30,484 bases of DNA from Proteobacteria bacterium UBA981 (GTDB taxonomy: Bacteria; Pseudomonadota; Gammaproteobacteria; Ga0077536): the NCBI GenBank assembly GCA_002292285.1, contig DBBP01000003.1, positions 64,372 through 94,855 on the forward strand, read 5' to 3'. Below are positions 7,294-15,386 of the stretch, piece after piece; the stretch's first letter is position 1; each line of letters starts with the position of its first letter. The position numbers were made by a program, and so were the translations under genes. Under the pieces are notes generated by a model that was not told the origin of the DNA, searched no databases, and was given only the letters and a program-made list of their open reading frames with translations.

Positions 7294-8790
7294 ATGCCCG
7301 AACGAGTCGTGATCAGCGGTTGGGGGCAATGCACGCAGCCCAAGCTGGCGAGTCCACCTTTTGCCGATCCGATCGACATGATGGAGCAGGCTGCGCGCGA
7401 CGCCGGCCGGCTCTGCAGCAGCGATATCTGGCAGCGGGTGGATACGGTGTTGGTCGTGCGCACGCAATCGCGCAATCTGGAGCGACCGGGCGAGGAAATT
7501 GCACGACGACTCGGCATCGCCGCGCCGCATATTCGCGTCTCTGGTATTGGCGGTGAGGTGCCGCAGCACTTCGTTAATCAGGCCGCCGGCATGCTCGCGC
7601 GCGGCGAAGCGAAAGCGGTGCTCATTTGTGGCGCAGAGACCTATTACCCGCGTTCGGCCGATGCAGTGCGCGGTGAAGATGCGCTCATTCAGGGGATTCC
7701 TGATGACTATGCTGCGGACGACGCGGTCGGCAGCAGCGAGTTGGAGCAACGTCACGGACTGACCCTGCCAATCCACGGTTTCCCGCTGTTCGAAAACGCG
7801 TTGTGGGCGCAATCCGGTTTGAGTCGCGAGGCCTGGCTGGCGCGCGTCGGCGCACTGTGGTCGCGCTTCAGCCAGGTTGCTGCGAATCATCCCAACGCCT
7901 GGTCGCGCGACGCGCAATCCGCTGAGCGTATCGTGACTGCCGCACCGGACAATCGACCGATTTGTTTTCCCTATACCAAGCGCATGGTCTCGCAAGTCAT
8001 GGCGGATCTTGGTGCCGCGATTGTCATGACGACCGAGCGCGAGGCTGCGACGTTCAGTGGCGGCGGGGCCAAACCGGTTTATTTCCTCGGTGGCGCGTTT
8101 GCGCGCGATCGCCAGCGCTTCATGATCGACAAAGCGAGCTTCACGCGCAGTCCGGCCCTGGCAACAATTATCGAGAAAATCGAAGCGCGTAGCGCCAAAC
8201 GCATCGCCGATCTGGAAGGTTTCGATCTATACAGCTGTTTCCCGTGTGCCGTGAACGTGGCCCGCGGCCAGCTGGGCTTGGGTGATGACGATCCTCGCCC
8301 ACTGACCCAAACGGGTGGTCTGGGATTTTTCGGTGGCCCGGGGAGTAACTACGCCCTACACGGCATCGCCACCCTGGCCGAGAACATCGCAGCCGGCAAA
8401 CTCGAGAACGGTATGGCGACGGCGCTCGGCTGGTTTATGCATAAGTATGCTGCTGGCATATACAGTTCAGTGCCCGGTGATACGGATCTAATCGGCAATG
8501 ATCAGATCGATCTCGCGGACCCGGAAGCCGGCGATGAACCGATTGCGCATACCGAGCACGTGCAGGGCGAGGGCACCATCGAGACCTATACCGTTATCTA
8601 TGCGCGCGATCATTCTCCCCAGCGTGTTTTGATTTATGGTCGCGATGCTGAGGGCCAGCGTTTTGTTGCTAACGGCGCAACTGACAGCGATACGATCACC
8701 CGTCTGACAGAAACCAATCAGATTGGTCAGCGCGTGGCGCTGCAGCATGATCGCGCCGATGGACTCAACCACGCCGCGTTAATCGCCTGA
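7294..8790 (+). CDS. Thiolase-like (SCP-x-related) protein annotated as acetyl-CoA acetyltransferase
   Basis: About 498 residues with the thiolase fold pattern VNQAAGMLARGEAKAVLICGAET and a late GGLGFFGGPGSNYALHGIA (about 343-361). ATG 7294 is preferred over the in-frame TTG at 7288 because GGAGG lies 9 bases before the ATG but only 3 before the TTG. The usual acyl-accepting cysteine of thiolases (Cys-x-SG in the N-terminal half) is absent; the corresponding place reads SGIGGEVPQHF (about 83-93). A later SCFPC (Cys315, Cys318) belongs to this subfamily. It therefore may not be a classical acetyl-CoA acetyltransferase. It could work on CoA thioesters in fatty or steroid-like catabolism with the dehydrogenases and hydratase nearby, but its reaction is not established by sequence. 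Confidence 0.85.
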   Translation: MPERVVISGWGQCTQPKLASPPFADPIDMMEQAARDAGRLCSSDIWQRVDTVLVVRTQSRNLERPGEEIARRLGIAAPHIRVSGIGGEVPQHFVNQAAGMLARGEAKAVLICGAETYYPRSADAVRGEDALIQGIPDDYAADDAVGSSELEQRHGLTLPIHGFPLFENALWAQSGLSREAWLARVGALWSRFSQVAANHPNAWSRDAQSAERIVTAAPDNRPICFPYTKRMVSQVMADLGAAIVMTTEREAATFSGGGAKPVYFLGGAFARDRQRFMIDKASFTRSPALATIIEKIEARSAKRIADLEGFDLYSCFPCAVNVARGQLGLGDDDPRPLTQTGGLGFFGGPGSNYALHGIATLAENIAAGKLENGMATALGWFMHKYAAGIYSSVPGDTDLIGNDQIDLADPEAGDEPIAHTEHVQGEGTIETYTVIYARDHSPQRVLIYGRDAEGQRFVANGATDSDTITRLTETNQIGQRVALQHDRADGLNHAALIA

Positions 8791-9648
8791 ATCGCATGGA
8801 TTCGACGGAGTACTCAGCTGGCGCGAGAAACCCTCGAAAACTATCCGCATACTGGCAGCGATCCAAGTGTTTTGATGGGCGTCGATTGCCTTTGGTCCAT
8901 GCATTTAGCAATCGCGGTGACCTCCGCCCTCTTGGGCGAGACTGACAACTTCCATGAATCTTTCGCGCTGAGCCGTGAACGCTGCGGTAACGACCCCGAA
9001 CTGAATGCGTTTAACGATGCGATGGGGAGTATTGTCGCCAACGTCTTTGGGCGTTTCGATCAGGCGCTGGCACTTGCTCATCGGGGTATCGATGGTGCTG
9101 AAACGAAAGGCACGGCGTACTGCCGATGCATGACCCGGCAGGCGCTTAGCCTGAGCTTATTCAACCATGGCGAATTTCACCGCGCCGCTGAGTTCGCAGG
9201 TGAGGCCTTATCGATTATGGAGGAGCAAAACACCGGTCGTGCTCATCTGGGTGGCGTTGCCGGGGTGCTGTCGCTAGCTGAGCTCGCGCTGGGTGACGCA
9301 GGCGCTGCCCGTAGTCGAAGTAGCGAGACCATCGTGTTTTGTCACGAGCGCACGCAGTACTGGGAATTATCGGCCTGGGTCGCGTCGGCTCGCTCGTGTA
9401 TCGCCCAAGGTGACCAAGAGGCGGCGCTCGCCGCAATGGTGGAGATGGAGCAACTCGTTGAACGTACGGGGGCGGTCGTTCAGCGGCCGAACCTGCATAT
9501 CAACCGTGCTTTGTTTGCGCGCGGATTTTCTTCGGAGTGGGACGCTGACGTCGAATGGGCGCTGGCCCGTGAAGCCTATGTCGCGCTTGGCGCACACAGT
9601 CACATCGCCCGTTTAGAGCGGTTTGACGACCGTAGTATTTTCGTGTGA
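8791..9648 (+). pseudogene. Truncated TPR-domain protein, C-terminal remnant
   Basis: The frame opens immediately after the thiolase-like stop (8788-8790) in the same frame and runs to 9648. From about 8818 it reads as helical repeat protein (QLARETLENYPHTG, then TSALLGETDNF, FGRFDQALALAHRG, FNHGEFHRAAEFAGEA, LALGDAGAARSRS, IAQGDQEAALAAM). The repeats resemble the C-terminal helical part of large adenylate cyclase/AAA-ATPase/TPR regulators. The first repeat begins upstream of the only ATG (8875) or TTG (8872), and no ribosome site precedes them, so the 5' part of the gene seems to be missing. Expression as a 257-residue fragment or as a thiolase readthrough product cannot be excluded. Confidence 0.6.
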
Positions 9649-9703
9649 AAAACGCCGCGGCGACGTGCGGTCAGTGCCACCGGAGCTAATTCGGAGCGCT
9701 TTC

Positions 9704-9791
9704 TTAATTCGGGGACAGTTACTTTTCCCCCAAAGGCTCATACAGATTCTGGAACTCTGCCGCTGAAAGAAAATAACTGCCCCCGAATTAG
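9704..9791. repeat. REP-like pair in inverted orientation
   Basis: TTAATTCGGGGACAGTTACT (9704-9723) is matched by TAACTGCCCCCGAATTA (9774-9790) in inverse orientation, with one mismatch over 17 bases and about 50 bases between. A decayed half copy, GCTAATTCGGAG, lies just upstream at 9685-9696. The pair sits between the TPR remnant and the converging FAD monooxygenase gene and could form a large stem-loop or act as a bidirectional terminator. Confidence 0.8.
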
Positions 9792-9793
9792 TC

Positions 9794-11449
9794 TCAGGCC
9801 CCACGGACGCGATCAACAACCGCCTGCACGTCCGGCGGCACGCTATCCCCACGCCAGGCCACCATGAGATCCGGGCGCACCAGTACCAATTGCGCCGCAT
9901 ACACTTCCGCTACCAACGCATCATCAATACGCACCACGGTCAGCGGCAGGCTGGCAGCTTTTGCGGCGTCGACGAATCTACTCACGTCGGGCGGCGTAAC
10001 GCCGAGCTGCAGCAGGTTAAAGCCCTGGCCGAATCGGTCGTATAACGCAGCGCCATCCTCAAGCCAGACATGCGGGGCGCGATGGCCGGGGCGGGCGACA
10101 GGGATGTATCGCCGGGCATCATCTGCAGGTTCGGGCGTACCATCCGGCACGATGATGTCCGAGCCTTCGTAGCGGTAGCCGAGCAGGGTGCCCGAAGAGG
10201 CGACGAGTTTTTCCTGATCCTTTAGCTCCGCAGCGAGCTGCGTGCGCAGCGCATCGGACTCGGCCCCTTCGGCGTCGAGTTCATTACCGTTTTGCATGAC
10301 TGCGAACAGCCGGTGAAAGCAGTCTGCTGCCTCGCGGGTATTGCGTTCGCCGACCGGTTTGCGTTCGCGCGTGTAGCTGCCGAGCAAGCGCGGGCCAGCC
10401 CAGCCTTCCAGCAGCGCCTGCAGCTTCCAGGCCAGATCGATTGCATCGGACACACCGGTGTTCATGCCGAAGCCGCCGGTCGGACTGAATAAATGCGCGG
10501 CATCACCGACCAGCGCAACACGCCCTTTGACATATTCATTGGCAACGAGCGCATGCGCCGTCCAGGGTTGTACGGAGAGCACATCGATATCGAATTCGGC
10601 ACCGACTACCGCCGTGATAGCGCGTTTGGGGTCGATTTCCTGCCACTCCTGCTCCTCGTCCAGCACCAGGTGATAGGTGTAAGTGCGGTCGTTGTCCCAG
10701 GTCAGCAAAAAACCACGGTGATCGCGGTGCATGGGAAAGAAGATATTGCCGTGGCCGAAGGTGTGGCGCTTAATCATGTCTGGCGCGCGAAAGTAGATGG
10801 ATACAAATGAGGCGAGCCCGGCCGTGCCGGAGTATTCGATGCCAAGCTGATGACGGATGGCCGAGCGGCCGCCATCACAAGCGGCGAGATACTGGGTCTC
10901 GACAGTCTCGATGTCTCCGCTCGCGAGATTCTCAACGCGACAACGAACCCTATCGCCCAAATCTTCGAAATCGCGCAGGCGCTGACCGAAGCGCGCATCG
11001 ACGTTGTCGCAGCGGTTGATGTAATCAAGGATCGCCAGTTCGACTTCGTTCTGGCCCGTGATGGTTTTTAAATACGGTGACCAGCTATGTTCGTCTTCGG
11101 CATAGCCGCCAGCCTTGCGGGTGGCGACCAGCTGATCGAAGGGCGGCAGCGATACACGATGAATCTCGCGACCATGTAGTGAGGTGACCCACAGATACTC
11201 GGCCGGCAGGTTCGGCGGGATGCCCGCATCGGTAATCACCTGGTCGATCCCCCAGCGCCGGTAGTACTCCATGGTGCGATTGGCGACCGCGTTCGCACGC
11301 GGATGATCGTTCAGACCGTCGCGTTCTTCGACGAGTAAACACCTGATACCGCGCCAGCCGAGCTCGGCCGCGAGCGACAGGCCAACCGAGCCGCCGCCGA
11401 CAATCAGCACCGGATACTCGTCTTGCATCGGTGCGGGGTTATTTACCAT
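9794..11449 (-). CDS. FAD-dependent aromatic-ring monooxygenase (PheA/TfdB/MhpA type)
   Basis: A 551-residue class A flavoprotein hydroxylase that should use NAD(P)H and O2 to hydroxylate an aromatic or heteroaromatic ring. Visible motifs are the dinucleotide fold VLIVGGGSVGLSLAAELG (GxGxxG at 18-23), CDGGRSAIR (Asp192, DG motif) and VALVGDAAHLFSPTGGFGMN (Gly315-Asp316, ribityl binding). A C-terminal extension of about 150 residues matches the thioredoxin-like domain of phenol-hydroxylase/MhpA relatives, so it is larger than NicC-type (about 380 residues) hydroxylases. It is the last gene of a minus-strand operon; its ATG directly follows the TAG of the YCII gene. The operon context suggests it forms the diol cleaved by the NicX-like dioxygenase, or acts on a related intermediate (inference). 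Confidence 0.92.
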   Translation of the reverse strand: MVNNPAPMQDEYPVLIVGGGSVGLSLAAELGWRGIRCLLVEERDGLNDHPRANAVANRTMEYYRRWGIDQVITDAGIPPNLPAEYLWVTSLHGREIHRVSLPPFDQLVATRKAGGYAEDEHSWSPYLKTITGQNEVELAILDYINRCDNVDARFGQRLRDFEDLGDRVRCRVENLASGDIETVETQYLAACDGGRSAIRHQLGIEYSGTAGLASFVSIYFRAPDMIKRHTFGHGNIFFPMHRDHRGFLLTWDNDRTYTYHLVLDEEQEWQEIDPKRAITAVVGAEFDIDVLSVQPWTAHALVANEYVKGRVALVGDAAHLFSPTGGFGMNTGVSDAIDLAWKLQALLEGWAGPRLLGSYTRERKPVGERNTREAADCFHRLFAVMQNGNELDAEGAESDALRTQLAAELKDQEKLVASSGTLLGYRYEGSDIIVPDGTPEPADDARRYIPVARPGHRAPHVWLEDGAALYDRFGQGFNLLQLGVTPPDVSRFVDAAKAASLPLTVVRIDDALVAEVYAAQLVLVRPDLMVAWRGDSVPPDVQAVVDRVRGA

Positions 11450-11758
11450 CTATTCCTGGCCAGTCGCTGATGACGTGCGTGGCTCGACGACCGGTCCAAA
11501 GCGGCGAATGGTCACGGATTCGAACAGGCCGGCGCGGTTATACGGCTCGTCGGCGATAAAGCGTTCGGCGGCAGTGCGATCAGGAAAATCCATCACAATG
11601 AGGCTACCGACCGGCGCTTTCCCGTCGTCTGCAAGCAGCGGGCCGCCGAGGTACATCGCCTGCAGGTGTGCACCCACAAAGGTGCGGTGTGCATCGGCAT
11701 TGGCAGCGCGCAGGTCGGCACTACCGGGCCGGTCGAGCATGTGGATAGTGAAAAGCAT
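11450..11758 (-). CDS. YCII-related domain protein
   Basis: A 102-residue ferredoxin-like alpha/beta protein. The frame extends back to 11800, but ATG 11758 (MLFTIHMLDRPG) is preferred because AAAGGA lies 6 to 8 bases upstream and the protein then begins at the first domain strand. The family pattern is clear: AHLQAMYLGGPLLADDGKAP, GSLIVMDFPDRTAAERFI, DEPYNRAGLFESVTIRRF. YCII proteins include a dechlorinase-like enzyme in chloro-hydroxyquinol breakdown and small partner or isomerase-like proteins in ring-degradation operons. It sits between the hydrolase (10-bp gap) and the FAD hydroxylase (no gap), so an auxiliary step in the same pathway is likely, but which step is unknown. Confidence 0.88.
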   Translation of the reverse strand: MLFTIHMLDRPGSADLRAANADAHRTFVGAHLQAMYLGGPLLADDGKAPVGSLIVMDFPDRTAAERFIADEPYNRAGLFESVTIRRFGPVVEPRTSSATGQE

Positions 11759-11768
11759 AACGGGTCCT

Positions 11769-12614
11769 TTAGGCGAAAGCGGCCACACTGGCATGTGCAA
11801 TGAGAAATTCGCGCAGCGCAGTGTTGAACGCTGCGGGTTGTTCCAGGTTGCTCAAATGTCCCGCATTCTCAAGCACGGTTAGTCGTGCGTCTGGCAGTAA
11901 TCCAAGCATGGTGTCGCCAATCGACACGGGTGTGAGTTGGTCGGCAGCGCTGAAAATCAATTGCACGGGTATATGCATGTGCTCGAGCTCGGCGGCGCGA
12001 TCGAAAGTGACCGACGCACGCAGGGTCTTCAGATACGACTCGGTGCGCAGAGCGAGAATGCTGGCGCGCAGTTCCGCGCGAACGTTGGCAGGGCATTGCG
12101 GACTCACCAATGATTCAATCAGGCGCGGCGCGATCTCGGCAAAGCTCTTGCCCTCACGCAGCGGGCGTTCGCGCAGCTCAATGTACTCGCGTTGCTTGTC
12201 TGGGGAGAGCGCTGCTTCGAAGCCGTAGAAGCAATTGCATAGCGTGAGGGTCGTCACCCGATCGGCATAGCGCGGCTGGAAATCCATCAGTATTCGCGCG
12301 CCCATCGACAAACCGACGAAGTGTGCGCGCGCGATGTCGAGTTCATCGAGCAAGCGTGCAAGATCATCGGCGAAATCGCTAAACCCCCGTGGGCCGGGGA
12401 CATCGTCGGAATCACCGTAACCGCGTGCGTCCCAGGCAATCGTCGTGAACTGCGTCCGCAACGCCTCGGTCTGGCGTCGCCAATTATGCCGATTGCCACC
12501 GATGCCGTGTAGGAACACGAGCGGCGGGCCGTCGCCGGATCGCGTATAGGCGAGGCGCGGTTTGCTGTGCGTATAATGCGGTGCTGTTGCGGCGCGGGCG
12601 ATCGAGAATGTCAT
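11769..12614 (-). CDS. Alpha/beta hydrolase (NicD- or enol-lactonase-like)
   Basis: A 281-residue alpha/beta hydrolase with oxyanion segment VFLHGIGGNRHNW (33-45), nucleophile elbow FVGLSMGAR (Ser103), acid in FSAADQLTPV (Asp225) and base in LENAGHLSNLEQP (His253). This layout is shared by 3-oxoadipate enol-lactonases, ring-cleavage product hydrolases and NicD, the N-formylmaleamate deformylase of nicotinate degradation. Because the gene directly follows a NicX-like dioxygenase (11-bp gap), a deformylase role on the NicX product is a reasonable inference, but sequence alone does not separate it from the other roles. No signal peptide was recognised. Confidence 0.88.
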   Translation of the reverse strand: MTFSIARAATAPHYTHSKPRLAYTRSGDGPPLVFLHGIGGNRHNWRRQTEALRTQFTTIAWDARGYGDSDDVPGPRGFSDFADDLARLLDELDIARAHFVGLSMGARILMDFQPRYADRVTTLTLCNCFYGFEAALSPDKQREYIELRERPLREGKSFAEIAPRLIESLVSPQCPANVRAELRASILALRTESYLKTLRASVTFDRAAELEHMHIPVQLIFSAADQLTPVSIGDTMLGLLPDARLTVLENAGHLSNLEQPAAFNTALREFLIAHASVAAFA

Positions 12615-12625
12615 CGGCTAAACAA

Positions 12626-13675
12626 TCAAGATAACGCGAGCGGGCTGAGCAACGCGCCAGCTTCGATGACCTGTCGGTCGTCGACAAACACATCGCAGTT
12701 GCGCATCGGCAGATCGAAATGGCAGTTGGTAAACCGCTCGGCGAACTCATTGGCACCGGTTGAGATCATGAAGCTCCCGGCAATCGCGCGCATCTCCGTA
12801 CCGTTGATGTCGCCCTTGTCGTACATCGTGAGTGCGTCCCAGCGTGCGCCGGGATTCACGCCCCAACCGACATGTGAGATGGCATAGGCATTCGGGTCGT
12901 TCCAACCGGCGTAGTAGGAACGCATCAGACTGGCATCGAGCCCCGTGCCTTCGATATTCACCACCCGGTCGTTCTCGATTTCAAGCACAACCTGGGAGTC
13001 GAAATAACGCTTGAAGGTGAGATTCACGTCGCCGACGTCGAGCACCACGCGACCATTGACCGTGTTCGCCAATGGAAAACACAGGCACAAGCCGGCCGGC
13101 CAATAAGCAATCTTGTCATCCGGACCCAGAATGCCGCCGCCACCGCGACTCGGCGCGCCCGCAACGTTAACTTGCAAATCAGTGCCCGCCACCGAGCGAA
13201 CGGTAAGCGTTCGCGCCGCATCCAACATGGCCAACGATGCAAGCGCCTTCTCGTGGACCGCGAGCGATGGCGCGCACCGTTCCAGTACTTCTGGATGTTC
13301 GTTCGAGATCATCAACACGCGTCCGCCCGCACCGAGCAGCGCCTGACGCGCGCGACTGTGCAACAAGCCCTCAACCGTGCAATCAACCACCAGCGAACAT
13401 GCGCCGAGCGCCGCCATGATTTCCGGATAGGCATCGAACGCGTAACTGGCACCCGTAGAGCGGACCGGCATCGAATCAGCCAACTGCGGTGAACGCACCG
13501 ACACGCGTACTGCCCGCGCCCCGATACGATGCAAAGCGTGTTCTGCAAGTTCGATCAAAACGGGGCGGCTTTGGCTTTCGGCCAAAATCCCGATGAGATC
13601 ACCCGAACGAATGCCAGAAAGCGCAAAGAACTGTTCGAAGTTATCTACCCATTTGGGTTCGAGCGTCTCAATCAT
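12626..13675 (-). CDS. NicX-like 2,5-dihydroxypyridine 5,6-dioxygenase family protein
   Basis: A 349-residue protein of the M29-peptidase-like fold that includes NicX, the Fe(II) extradiol-type enzyme opening 2,5-dihydroxypyridine to N-formylmaleamate. From ATG 13675, His268 (in AISHVGWGVNPG), His319 and Asp321 (in NCHFDLPMRNCDVF) fall at nearly the same numbers as the iron ligands I recall for Pseudomonas putida NicX (His265, His318, Asp320). The C-terminal HFDLPMRNC segment is also NicX-like. The frame extends to a TTG at 13720, but length and ligand numbering favour the ATG at 13675, although its ribosome site is weak. It is the first gene of the four-gene operon running to 9794. Other ring-cleaving substrates remain possible. 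Confidence 0.78.
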   Translation of the reverse strand: MIETLEPKWVDNFEQFFALSGIRSGDLIGILAESQSRPVLIELAEHALHRIGARAVRVSVRSPQLADSMPVRSTGASYAFDAYPEIMAALGACSLVVDCTVEGLLHSRARQALLGAGGRVLMISNEHPEVLERCAPSLAVHEKALASLAMLDAARTLTVRSVAGTDLQVNVAGAPSRGGGGILGPDDKIAYWPAGLCLCFPLANTVNGRVVLDVGDVNLTFKRYFDSQVVLEIENDRVVNIEGTGLDASLMRSYYAGWNDPNAYAISHVGWGVNPGARWDALTMYDKGDINGTEMRAIAGSFMISTGANEFAERFTNCHFDLPMRNCDVFVDDRQVIEAGALLSPLALS

Positions 13676-14012
13676 GGCGGTGTTTCCGTTGCGGGAGTCA
13701 GGATCGTGAAAATATGCCAAGTCAGCTCGCTAAGGCGTCCCGGCTTGTTCCGTGCTCAGCGAGAGTATAGGGACACCGTGGCAGGGCCGCTCGAGCTAAA
13801 GAATTACCCCTCTTTTTCGTAACCACTTGTACAGGATCTGGAATCCGTGAACACACAGCCGCGAGAATATCGGCGTCCCGAAACCGTCTAGCTTGAATAT
13901 GTTCGCCGAGCAAAAGTTTAGATATTGTCTCCATTTCTCTGATGAAAGATCGCTATCACCGAGCCGGATGAAGTGATAGCTTCTCCAGGTCGACACGCCA
14001 CGAGAACGAAGG
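13676..14012. other. Divergent intergenic region, no confident gene
   Basis: This 337-bp gap separates the NicX-like operon (minus) from the outer-membrane protein gene (plus), so promoters for both are expected here. A minus-strand open frame (14092-13796, 98 codons) overlaps the start of the outer-membrane protein gene, matches nothing I recognise and has no supported start. The lower GC of 13800-13990 differs from the catabolic operon. Confidence 0.4.
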
Positions 14013-15386
14013 GTGTGGATTAGCCGCGCAATACCGCGATTTAGGGTTCCGAAACTCACGTTGAGAATCGCTACCCTGGCGGTCTCGCTCATTGCCCTGA
14101 GTGCAGAGGCGTATGAGCTGCCGGCGACAGCTGCCGAATACCTCGCAGATGGGAATCCGGAACGCGCTTTTGCAGCGCTTGCACCTCTAGAGCACCAGTT
14201 CGCCGGTATACCACGATACGATTACCTGCTCGGCTTGAGCGCCTTACAAAGCGGGCGCCCCGATGCGGCTATTTTTGCGCTTGAGCGTCTCTTTCGCCAC
14301 GACCCAGCACAATCTGAGGTCAGGAGCCTGCTTGCGCAGGCGTATTTCGCAGTCGGCGATATTGCACGCGCAAAGTATCATCTCGAAGAGCTTCGCAAAT
14401 CGAAACTAAGCGAACCTGAGGATCAATCGCTTTTGAAGTTTCTGGAAGTAATCGATTTGCATCTGAAAGGCATGGACCGGACGAAATGGTCAGTGTATGC
14501 CGCCTTTGGTGCCGGCTTTGATACCAATGCTAACAACGCGACTGACACATCAACGTTCGCAGTACCCGCGTTTGGTAATCTTAACGTCACATTGTTTCCA
14601 TCCAACGTTAAACTCAGCAGTGGTCTATACAGTACCGAGGTTGGCGGGCAGCTCTCGCACCGAGTTACCTCAAAAGTTCACATCTTCGCAGGCGCAGTTG
14701 CTCGTCTGGAGAATTTCACGGCCGATCGGGCACGATTTTTCGACAAGGACAGCTACCGGATCGGTGGCGGCATGAGTTACGCACTCGGTGATAACGTATT
14801 CTCGCGGTCTGTCGATGGTCACTGGTTAACCGTCGATAACAATCTGTTTCGCAGCTCACCTGGGGTGACCGGCCAATGGCGACGGAATGTGTCCAAGGCC
14901 ACGCAGGCCACTGCATTCGCCAGAATTTCCGCCATTAACTACCATCCGGAATCGCAACAAGGTGTACGCGATACGACTCATATGGCAATCGGTGTGGGCG
15001 GCGTACACCGTTTTTCCGTACCCGGCGATCCGATCGTTTTCGCCAGCGTGTACGGCGGTGTAGAAAATAACGAGGCCGGGTTCGCCGCACATCTGGGGCG
15101 TCATTTTGTCGGCGGCCGCGCGGGCGCGCAATACCAGTTCAGCGCCGATCTTTCTGCACTCGTATCGTTCGCAGTCGAACACAGTAATTACGGCGGCACA
15201 GAGCCGTTGTTTCTAAAGTCTCGCGACGATCTGTTCCTGCGCCTTCATGCCGGGCTGTATTACAAGTACAACAAACAGTGGACGGTCTATCCCGAGATCC
15301 GCTATCGCAACAACGACTCGAATATCGTAACCAGCGATTTCGATTCTCTCGCTACGACGCTGACGGTGCGATATGAATATCAATAG
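14013..15386 (+). CDS. TPR plus beta-barrel outer-membrane protein (Slam/DUF560-like)
   Basis: A 457-residue exported protein. A signal peptide ends near LAVSLIALSAEA-YE (residue 33). TPR-like helices follow (about 40-145: ADGNPERAFAALAPLE, SALQSGRPDAAIFALERLF, AYFAVGDIARAKYHLEEL). From about 160 the sequence is alternating barrel-type strands opened by GAGFDTNANNATD, a hallmark of TPR-barrel porins of the surface-lipoprotein-assembly-modifier type, and ends in TTLTVRYEYQ. Such proteins move partner proteins or polymers across the outer membrane. The start is a GTG at 14013; a TTG at 14061 would shorten the n-region and is possible. Its 3' end overlaps the FecR gene by 14 bp, so the two are translationally linked. 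Assignment to Slam rather than another TPR-porin family is inference. Confidence 0.75.
   Translation: MWISRAIPRFRVPKLTLRIATLAVSLIALSAEAYELPATAAEYLADGNPERAFAALAPLEHQFAGIPRYDYLLGLSALQSGRPDAAIFALERLFRHDPAQSEVRSLLAQAYFAVGDIARAKYHLEELRKSKLSEPEDQSLLKFLEVIDLHLKGMDRTKWSVYAAFGAGFDTNANNATDTSTFAVPAFGNLNVTLFPSNVKLSSGLYSTEVGGQLSHRVTSKVHIFAGAVARLENFTADRARFFDKDSYRIGGGMSYALGDNVFSRSVDGHWLTVDNNLFRSSPGVTGQWRRNVSKATQATAFARISAINYHPESQQGVRDTTHMAIGVGGVHRFSVPGDPIVFASVYGGVENNEAGFAAHLGRHFVGGRAGAQYQFSADLSALVSFAVEHSNYGGTEPLFLKSRDDLFLRLHAGLYYKYNKQWTVYPEIRYRNNDSNIVTSDFDSLATTLTVRYEYQ

Noticed and set aside
7261..7995. Minus-strand 244-codon open frame
   Set aside because: It is antisense to the thiolase-like gene, a by-product of high-GC codon use, and has no start signal or recognisable domain.
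13796..14092. Minus-strand 98-codon open frame before the outer-membrane protein gene
   Set aside because: It overlaps the signal-peptide region of a well-supported gene on the other strand and matches no family. It could be a decayed fragment, but I cannot support it.
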